Shown: piece by piece, positions 12,021 through 20,525 of the stretch
Position numbering within the stretch: the first letter of the stretch is position 1
Layout of the letters: the number at the start of each line of letters is the position of its first letter
Assembly (NCBI GenBank): GCA_022836615.1
Contig: MU405225.1
Span: 310,001 to 374,000, forward strand
Source: Annulohypoxylon bovei var. microspora
Lineage: Eukaryota; Ascomycota; Sordariomycetes; Xylariales; Hypoxylaceae
Length of the DNA stretch: 64,000 nucleotides
Direction of reading: 5' to 3'
Made by a program: the position numbers and the translations under genes
The notes under the pieces: generated by a model
The model's input: only the letters and a program-made list of their open reading frames with translations
Database searches by the model: none
What the model was told of the DNA's origin: nothing

Positions 12021-12814
12021 TGTGCTGTCAGTAGAATCGCGTTTTCTTAATGGCGTGGGAGCTCAGTATGTCCTAGGTTAGGTAAGTAGGTAGGTAGATA
12101 TGATACACTAATCAATTGAATAGATTTATGTGTTTAGATGTCTGTAGTCAGATAATTAGGGTCAATGTTACATAAAGTATGTAGATAGTATCGCTAGACA
12201 AAACATCAGTATAATTAAGAAATTGTGTATGAAAGAGGGAGAGAGTTTGGGAGCTCCGACGTCAGAGTTGAAGCTAGGAGGGATGACGATAGCGGCTATC
12301 CCACCTCTGATAACGGGATTACAGCGGCTACTAACGGACTAACGGTTCTGACTTAGAAACATATTGCTCTATCAAGGTGGAATTTATGTGGAATTATATG
12401 GCATAATTGTATGTGTAAATACTACCTAGATCCAACCTTTTACCACTTAAACCAATTTTCATAAAATCTACCAAGGTTAAGCTTTCTATTCCCTGAGAAA
12501 TTGAGAGAGTAACTAATCCATAGTACAGTACAAGTGAGTAATACATGTATATATGATATGCATCGGGTTAACTAAGAGGGGTAGGGCCAATCAGAGGAAG
12601 CTAAAATGACATTACGCGGTATGACTTGCATTGGCGGTAGCACCACCGATGTCATCGCAACCCTCCCCATCCATCGCCGGAGCTTACTCGGCTTACGAAG
12701 GAAACAGCAACCTTATCACGACTTTACTTACTCTTTGCCCTTTCTTCTTTTGAATTTCATATCTAAATATCTTCAATTTTCAAATCTTTACTCTTGATAG
12801 TTCATTTCTCCGCA
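12021..12814. other. Divergent intergenic promoter region
   Basis: Shared upstream region of the hydratase (-) and ankyrin (+) genes. It starts with an AGGTAAGTAGGTAGGTAGA run (about 12075-12098). Otherwise AT-rich with no supported gene. Confidence 0.6.
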
Positions 12815-13377
12815 ATGGCCACCGCCTCAGACCCGGCAGCCATCCCTCCAGAGGTAATCGAATTTGCGACTCGGATGTACAATGCCGCGCGAGCTGGTGA
12901 CAAAGATGTGTTCGAGCAAGCATTGCCAAGAGGACTTCCACCTAACATGACCAACGAAAAGGGTGATACACTTGTAAGGAAATCATGGTTACCTATCAAT
13001 TATTCTGCGCGCCTTGCTGATGATAGAGCTCTTACGCGTAGCTCATGCTTGCGGCATATCATGGACATGCCGATCTCGTCAAGCTACTGATCCAACATGG
13101 TGCCGATCCAAATCGGATAAATGACAGAGGCCAGAGCCCTCTAGCCGGCGCTGTTTTTAAGAAGGAGGATGCTGTAATCGAGGTGTGGCACCTCTCACCA
13201 AAACCTCCATAAACACTAACAATACTGTAGACACTACTAGAAGGTGGCGCTGACCCAGAGCATGGCTCACCTTCCGCGCTTGCATGTCTGGCTATGTTTC
13301 AACAGCATGATAAATGGGGAGCCAAGTTTGAAGCAGCTCCTGGAAAGGGCAAAACCGGGAAACCCACATCTGAATAA
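12815..13377 (+). CDS. Small ankyrin-repeat protein
   Basis: Three exons: 12815-12973, 13042-13182 and 13231-13377, all junctions in phase 0, giving 148 aa. Intron 1 (12974-13041) has donor gtaagg and acceptor cgtag. Intron 2 (13183-13230, 48 nt) has donor gtgtgg, branch CACTAAC and acceptor tgtag. Exon 1 begins MATASDPAAIPPEVIEFATR and ends GDTL. Exon 2 supplies the ankyrin core LMLAAYHGHADLVKLLIQHGADPNRINDRGQSPLAGAV, and exon 3 continues TLLEGGADPEHGSPSALACLAMF. About two to three ankyrin repeats are present, with no other domain, so it is probably a soluble protein-binding module with unknown partner. Length and layout match a common short fungal ankyrin family. An earlier in-frame TTG at 12794 is not a likely start. 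Confidence 0.85.
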
Positions 13378-16074
13378 CTTTTATCAGATCTTCATGGGGC
13401 TTTCAGACTATTCGTCCAGTATGGGACGAGTAGGGCTATCCCCCCAGTTGATAGTTATCTATCTACAGGCCGGGTTTAAAAAATGCAGTACTACCATATC
13501 GATAAAATAATTCCACTCGGCAGCCTCGGCTTGACTAGTGATGTGAAAGCTAAACTGAGGATGCAGCAGCAGCAAAGAAGATCACAAGGACTTTCAAATA
13601 AAATGGTAATACGGCATTTCAATAGTAGAACCTCCCCCACATCTCTTTCTTTTCGTGCTACATCGGGCATGCTTACATTGCGAGGCTGAGTCCAGATTTA
13701 ACGATAATATATAGGATCACCGCAGTCTCTGCTGCAACAGATCCCTCGGCGCCTCTATAAGGTAAGTTTTAATTGGTATTAGTACGGGCTACACTATAGT
13801 TCGCCTCGTACCCTGGACGGGTACTGCGCTTTAATTAGCAAAACTGCAGGTAGGTAGTTAGCAAAGTATCTCTATAGGAAAATTGATAGGTTTATAAGCC
13901 AAAATACTTGCCAAGCTTCTTATGTTAGTAAGGTACATAAATCATGTATAAAACACCCTCCATTCGAAGATATTTTGCTAATCCTGCCCGTTTTGCTAAT
14001 TAAAGCGCAGTACCCGTCCAGGGTTATGTATAGATAAACTTGTTGATAGGTAGTTATTGCCACGATGCGGAACTGGTGGATGTAATAACCGGTAATAACA
14101 ACGACCTTGTTGGGCAAAACACTCAAACCTAAGTCTATCTGCCCGAGATCGCGATACACGTACAAGTCTAACAAGTCTAGCCCTTTGTCCATGCTATCCT
14201 AGGGCCAGTCACCAACAGGTCTTCTCCTAGCAGACTGAGGCTCTGATAGGCCGCGGCCCGATCTGAAGAGGCCTTCAACGGCTAGCCTTCCAATAGGCTA
14301 GGCCTCGAACCGGTATTCAATACAAATATTCGACCCTTTTCTCGGTTTAGTCTAAATCAAATGCTAATATAAGCTCTTTTAGTTGAACAGAAGTTTGGTT
14401 TACTTATATGGTAGCTGAAAGCTCTATTAACATAATTATCGCTGGCATCCCTTTTTGGTGTGTCTAAATATACTCCCTCGGCAGACCGAATGGAGTAACC
14501 GCTAAGTGCGTAAATATCGTTAGAGGCAGCAGTCGCACTGGAATAGTATGCGGCGTCATCATAATTCTAAGATGATCTATTCAGGATGCTCGATAGGAGC
14601 GAACTAGGGGCAGCGGAATATGACTGAAGGTTTCGTGATTATGTTATATACTAACTACACGAAGGGTCTTAGTGTAGTTGGTGTAGTGGTTCCGAGCACT
14701 GGTATGTACCCCTGACATGAATGAACATGTTAGTGACAGTTTTATCCTAGGTGTATTTGGGAGAGAACCTTCACCATTATCATCAAGCCTAATAAGGAAA
14801 GAAAAGAAACGTCAAAAACCATATAGAAAGATTGTGGTAGTATGATGTGCGCTACATCGGGTTCCTACCTCCAATAATATACCATCCCTTAGCCAACACA
14901 GAAGCTCGCATTTCTCTGGTGGTGCTTCGCCATCTGGTGGATATGAAAGAGATAACCAGCTGGATGAGGAATCCATATATTGCTTTTATAGGTGTGTCAA
15001 ATATGTCCACACTTTACTTTTCATGTACAACTTAACTATATTAAACCATAAATAATTCTCTTATTAAATGTGAACCCGCCTTTTGATCGTTGTTGTTGCC
15101 GGGTTCTAGTTGTATGATTATGATTATATGAAGGTATAAGTATGGCTTTATTGTATAGCTTTAATTTAAACGGTATGATACACCTGTATAAATAAATAGA
15201 ATATGTGAATAAAAGGTCTATTGCGTATAAGAGGAAGACAAGCAGTGGCTGGTGCGTTAATGTGGCTAATGCGGCCAAATTAGAGATCGAATGAACTGGT
15301 CGCCATCGTAGACATTACTTCAAAAGCACATCTTCTACGGCATACATATCCCATCTCGGTTCCCCGGACTCAACGTGCCAAGCTCTTTCTAGGTAGATAT
15401 GTCCCAGAGTCCCACGATGAGGTTTACCTAGAAAACCCCTTAGAAGAATGCTAGGAGTTACCTAATACTGCGACCCCTTTTACGGAGTGTTTTTATTTGG
15501 CGCTCTGGACGCGTGATGTCATTTCCGACCATAATCAACCAATTATAGATTAGAATAACTCATATTCTCGTGCCGCACAGATTGCTTTTCAAGGCGTCCG
15601 CCTTCGCGAGGACCAGAGGACGGACTATAACTTCATTGCACTTTTTATCGACTCATCAATCCTTCTAGATATAATTCAAGGTTCTTAACATGCTTTGTCC
15701 ACCGGGTTCTCCGCACCAGCATACCGTCGCATGCACTATCTTCGCCAAGTATAATAGCCCATGTTCACCTACCCAATTCAGTAGGTAGCAGCAGCAATGA
15801 TAAGCGCCATAGCTGATTACGGTATATCTGCTCTAAAAAGTCAACACGGGAATGGAGCAAGGCTATGATGTCGCCTAGAAAACAGGGGAAAACGAGACGA
15901 TATGACTTTTCAGTCAGCAAGCCAAGACTTTTTACGATCGGCAACACAACCGATGTGTGCTCGGCGTCACATAAAATCCTGCCATGGCCCGGTAGCGGGT
16001 GATTTATCTTCTACCTTCACGTCTTTCGCAGTCAAGGGCGCAAGAGCAGATTCTAGTTCTGCCCAAATTTGACT
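13378..16074. other. Intergenic region with a MITE-like element
   Basis: AT-rich, with no convincing gene. It holds the perfect inverted-repeat element at 13811-14024, a GC-richer patch with short palindromes near 14225-14310, and an ACTACAC...GTGTAGT pair near 14653-14677. Remaining short open frames look random. Confidence 0.6.
13811..14024. mobile_element. MITE-like element with perfect 35-bp terminal inverted repeats
   Basis: The arm at 13810-13844 (ACCCTGGACGGGTACTGCGC...) is the exact reverse complement of 13990-14024 over 35 bp. The arms enclose about 145 bp of non-coding sequence. TA dinucleotides flank both sides (13809-13810 and 14025-14026), as expected for a Tc1/mariner/pogo-type TA target duplication. 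No transposase is encoded, so this would be a non-autonomous copy. The perfect arms suggest it is recent or kept by selection or gene conversion. Confidence 0.72.
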
Positions 16075-18291
16075 ATGCATTTCATGAATGCAAGCAAAAG
16101 CCGCCAGACGGTCCTGACGATCGTCTTGGCTGGCGCAGTGCTAGTGAAGCACGTCGGGGCTGGACCGATTGTCCCACGGAGTGAACCGTTCAAAGTGCTC
16201 GATCCGCAGAATTGGGTAAACCCCGACAATATGACCTGGGAAGACTACAAGACTCCTCCAGGCACTTCTTGGAATGACCCGAGCCGTAAGGGGTCCAATC
16301 GGAACTTCAACATCGCTCTTGTCGCCGTCGACTACCCGGACATGCCCTTCGTCATCACGCAAGGGGTAAATTCGACCGTGTTCGGCAACCCGCAGCCAAT
16401 TCTATCGGGACTGGACCGTTCGGAGGTCCCGGCTTTCTACCGTGATTTTCTCAATAAGCCCCAGGATCTCAATCATAACCGTACCCTACACGAGTACTGG
16501 ATGGAAGATTCAGGAGGTCGTTTCGGCGTAGATTTAACTGCCTTTGGCGCTTACCTGCTCCCCAGTCGCTCATATCAGTACGGCATAGATGATGAGCGCG
16601 GCGGATTCAACGAAGGAGCATGTCCCTCAGCAGGGCCCTGCTCAATCGACCTACGAACAGACGCGCTAGGGGCCTGGCGCGCCGACGTAGGCGACGAGAC
16701 CGCCGATTCCTTTGAACTCGTCTTCATCCTGTCCGCAGGTCAGGATGAGTCATCCACGTGGCAAGAATTCGGAGAGATCAAGTTCCAGACCCCGGAGGAC
16801 GTCCCGGACTCGTTTGGTCCTCCGGATGACGATGCGTTGCCCAACTATGCCGAGACGAGATACGTGAGCTGGACCTCCTGGCAAGCCGCAAGCGCCATCT
16901 GGCCGAATGCTGGGGGCGGCTCATCTACGCAGGCAGAGAGCTCGGGGATGTCGACATATGCGCACGAGCTAACCCACCTGCTTGGTATCGGCGATAACTA
17001 TAATAACCCGTACAGCGACCCGCCGCGTCGCGCTTAGGTATGCAAACGCTTAGCTTTTCGAACGATCTTCAAATCCCTATGATATAGTACCCAGCTAACA
17101 TTATGGCAGTGAGTAAACCAAATTTCATACTTTACCCTTGTTATCCAATTTGGAGAGATAAGGCCAGGTAATTCTAGAAGAGGATTTAAAAATACTGACA
17201 CTAAACGATTTGATAGTACAGGTCCGTGGTCTATGCTATCGCGAGGCAGCTTCAACGGCCCTGGGGGTCCACACACACGCTGGGAGATCCCAGCGACGCA
17301 AGGAGGTTCTCTCGGCTCACTCCACACCATGGGGGACAAGATGCGGATCGGACTAGTTGACAATTCGAGCGTGCTAATGGTAACCCGAGAGGCACTACCC
17401 AGCTCCGGACCCGTCGTAGCCGAGATCACCGCGCGTTGTATAAACCCAGGGGAGGGCGAATTAATGGGCCTCCACGTCATGATGGGAGACGACCTCTCGC
17501 CATCCTGCGACACGAGCACCGACGCTCTGTGCGACGGCGGCGGGTACAATAACTACGACATCGAAGTCATCGACCGCATGGGCGCCGACTCGTTCACCCC
17601 CGACTCAGGGGTCATGATCAGCAAGACGAAAGACGTGGACAACGCGCCCTTCCAATGGACCATCGACGCGAACCCACAGGACATCAACGTTACCGATTTC
17701 TTCCGTCCGGACGGCACGCCCTCCGTGCTGACGATCGGCGACTACCGCCAGCTCGCCGACGCGCTGTTCCACGCGGGCACCGGCTCGGGAAGCCAGTTCG
17801 AGCACATCGACGAGGCGAACGGGCTGCACCTGTACGTCGTCGACGTCCGCCGCGACGATACGGGCGTCCTGCATTACACCGTCGGCGTGCGGTCGCTCGA
17901 CGGCAGCGGCGCCAGTGCCTACGGCGTCGAGTTGGAAAAGGGGCAAGTTGCGGAAGGCCCGCTGGTTAGAGCGAGTGTCAACGGGGTGACTTGCGCGTTC
18001 CAGCTATCAAACTCGGGGGTTTACGCGGACGGCGGGGCGGAACATCTACAGGATATGTCTGCGTACTTGGGCTCGGATATCTACCGGCTTAGTGCCGAGG
18101 TGGATGGCGAGGGCTGGCGTGTTGAAATGTCGAATGCGCTGGCGACGGCTAAGTTTGGCGCGGTCACTATGGTTAACGTGGCTGTTGGCGCGACAAGTGA
18201 GGCTGCGGGCTCGGCTGTTGTTAGGCTGACTGCTACGTCTGAGTCTGATCCGTCGGTTTCTATTACGAAAGAGTGTCAGGTCACGAAATGA
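16075..18291 (+). CDS. Secreted M6-type (immune-inhibitor-A-like) zinc metalloprotease with a twin intron
   Basis: The product is 678 aa from exons 16075-17036 and 17217-18291. Residues 1-29 form a signal peptide with a hydrophobic core (VLTIVLAGAVLV) ending near VGA/GP. The catalytic domain carries the zinc motif H297-E298-L-T-H301-L-L-G304-I-G-D307-N, typical of M6 proteases, preceded by DSFELVFILSAGQDES. After the splice comes the family-like block GPWSMLSRGSFNGPGGPHTRWEIP, then a C-terminal beta-rich part. The frame after the zinc motif reads PPRRA and then TAG if a simple GT-AG intron starts at 17038. It is restored to PPRRA-Y-TGPWSML when 17037-17216 is removed as a twin intron (see that entry). 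Role: extracellular proteolysis. A TTG six bases upstream is not a credible start. Exon 2 is GC-rich and unbroken. Confidence 0.85.
17037..17216 (+). other. Candidate spliceosomal twin intron (stwintron, type D1,2)
   Basis: The internal intron is 17038-17109 (72 nt): donor GTATGC, branch GCTAAC at 17094-17099, acceptor GCAG. Its removal joins G17037 to TGAGTA (17110 on), creating a perfect external donor GTGAGT. The external intron (108 nt after the first splice) has branch CTGAC near 17194-17198 and acceptor GATAG at 17212-17216. The exons then join GCT-TA + T-ACA, removing an in-frame TAG. No canonical single intron starting at 17038 keeps the frame. The only canonical alternative found uses a weak donor (GTCGCG at 17027) and acceptor 17221, and deletes the residues RAYTG. 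Confidence 0.75.
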
Positions 18292-19567
18292 AATGGAAAG
18301 TATCATTTAGGTAGAGATATAAGAATTATACGACCGTGAATAATAATAATTCGTCATTGTGAAAACCAACTATCGCATTTTCAACTTACATGGTACAATG
18401 ATAATTATTCCACGTATGAAATACAACCATATATGAAGTATCTTCAAATACTAATATTATCGGGTGGTATACCACGAAGCACTCGAGTATTACACGGAGC
18501 CCTGTAGCACAAGTATAATCAACGAATCAAGTTATGAGATTATCTATAACTAGAAGTCCATTTAAGCTCGTTTAGAGTATTCTTATTGGTCAAACTAAGG
18601 TTAAGGGGGGCGCTAGTATTTCGAACATACACGAATTGCATCTCACCAAAACGAAATACACAACACCACAAAATATCATGTAAAATTATAGCTGTCAAGA
18701 ACCAGAGTCGTTCACTCTATCGAATCCCCATATTATTAATTTCTAATATTGTCTTGACGTCATATTTGAAGAGATTAGCAATTCATAAGTTCTTTTTATA
18801 CCATACGACATTTATGACTGAACAATTGTGAGAAATATCAATAATTCGATGAATAATATGTATCGGCTTATCTTACTCGTTACTACGAACGATACTGTGG
18901 TCGAAGAAAATGATAGAATAAATATGGCGTGTCGAATCGTAAAGTCACGGAGGTGGGCGATCGAGTGAAGGACGAAGGGTTGTAAGAGAAAATTTGGCGG
19001 TTAGTGAAGGCTTCAAGGTAGACGTCGAGGACTTTGGTTGATTATACGGGCTAATATTATTTAATGGTGGGATGATTTAAAACCATGAAGAATGTCACTA
19101 AGTACCTATGAATCAATTAAGAATATGAATTCAATAGAGGTAGGTAAGGGGAAGCACAAACTGAGCTCAGCCAAAATAAAAATATTGCAACGACAGTTCG
19201 AAGACCACTCAATCCAATTGTCGGAAGTCAATGACAAGTACCAAATTACTACTTACCGTAGCGGCAAAAGGTGGTTTCAAAAAATGATTCCATATTATAA
19301 AACGTGCCTAAATTATAACTAAGGTTGACTCGTTTTCTAAGCGTTTTAAAGTCAAAATCATTTTTTGCAAAAAATCATTTTACAACAAAAAATCGTTTAT
19401 ATTATAAAATCATTTTCTTTTTTTCTCGTCACCCTCCCTGCTATTTACCACCTAACCACCCATCTACAAGTTTACAAGTCTACAAATCTACGAATCTACT
19501 AGCCTACGAGTCTACTGGTTTACTGCTAATTTACTAATCTACTGCTCGTTTACTGATTTACTACTAC

Positions 19568-19650
19568 GCATCTATTAATTTACTGCTACACATCTACTGA
19601 TCTACTGCTACGCATCTACTGATCTACTGCTACGCATCTATCTACTGATC
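19568..19650. repeat. 22-nt minisatellite
   Basis: About three and a half tandem copies of a unit close to CATCTACTGATCTACTGCTACG, inside the composite element. Confidence 0.85.
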
Positions 19651-19710
19651 TAATAAGCTTGGCACGATAATGATGTCGACGATATTGTTGTGTAGGTGTG
19701 TGGATGTATA

Positions 19711-19742
19711 GATGGATGGATAGATGGATGGATGGATGGATG
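19711..19742. repeat. (ATGG)n microsatellite
   Basis: Imperfect GATGGATGGATAGATGGATGG run within the composite element. Confidence 0.9.
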
Positions 19743-19842
19743 TGTGGATGTGGGGATGTAAAAGGTAAAAGAAAAGAAAAAAATAAATTCTAAGTTTTTT
19801 TTCTTTAAGTGTTGTTGTTGCTGCTGTGCATGTGGGTTTTTT

Positions 19843-19843
<1 letters not shown>

Positions 19844-19890
<47 letters not shown>
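19844..19890. repeat. (CTG)n microsatellite
   Basis: About 15 CTG/TTG triplets, mostly pure CTG. The opposite strand reads as poly-Gln or poly-Ala in open frames that are not genes. Confidence 0.92.
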
Positions 19891-19893
<3 letters not shown>

Positions 19894-20525
19894 AGGTGTT
19901 GTTGTAGGTGTGGGTATTGATGGCAGGTAACCAAGGAAACGAAAGAAAAAACTTCTAAGATTTCTGTAAGAAGGCTTGTAGAGGTGGTAAAAAGGGAGTA
20001 AAATAGTTTTACTCGAAGTAATGATTCTAGATTTAAAAATCATTTTGATCTTTAAAATCGGTATATCTTAGGCATGTACTTTCCCATACAATTTATATGA
20101 AAGGGTACATAGAAAGATTAAAATGATTTTGAAGTCAAAATGGGTTTAAAAATAAAATCATTATTACAACACACCTTTTCCCGCTATGGTAAACAGGCAT
20201 AGAAATGAGCAATCCATAAATCACAATCACCAAAGCATCTAAAACCAGTATCAACTGGCGGGTCTTGAAAAGTCGAATTTATATTCTTCGAAACTGCGAA
20301 AGCTAAGTACTCTAAAATCGTTAAATAATTAAAAATATCACTACCAAGAAAATTCGTAACCCTTTTTTATATAAGCCGGGTCTGACCAGACCCAATAATC
20401 CTCAAGCCCCCTCCTGATGTATGCAAAACCGCAAGCTGCCTCCTCTATCCTCCGAATTGAACACCGTTTCTCTTTCCCTTTCGTTTCACCCATTCCACCT
20501 CACAACCAACACCTAATCAATTCCC

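Larger units (their letters stand above)
19256..20189. mobile_element. Composite non-autonomous element with TIRs (CCRTAGCGGCAAAAGGTG family)
   Basis: The left end CCGTAGCGGCAAAAGGTGG (19256 on) and the reverse complement of the right end, CCATAGCGGGAAAAGGTGTG (ending 20189), agree at 28 of 35 positions. TA flanks both ends (19254-19255, 20190-20191). Inside each end lie AAAATCATTTT-type repeats in opposite orientations. The middle is simple sequence: a 22-nt minisatellite, ATGG and CTG runs. No transposase frame is present. A related left end occurs at 35950. Confidence 0.65.
18292..20525. other. AT-rich intergenic region with a composite repeat element
   Basis: No gene supported. It contains the TA-flanked inverted-terminus element 19256-20189 with nested microsatellites. 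The 18.3-19.2 kb part is plain AT-rich DNA. Confidence 0.6.

Noticed and set aside
14668..14740. tRNA-like A box (TAGTGTAGTTGG)
   Set aside because: No matching B box (GGTTCRANYCC) at the right distance and no acceptor or anticodon stem could be drawn.
17027..17221. Single canonical intron (donor GTCGCG, acceptor TACAG) for the M6 gene
   Set aside because: Keeps the frame but has a poor donor, is 195 nt long, and removes residues expected before GPWSML; kept only as the main rival to the twin intron.
19642..20043. Minus-strand frames coding poly-Gln or poly-Ala
   Set aside because: Entirely produced by the CTG and ATGG microsatellites within a repeat element.
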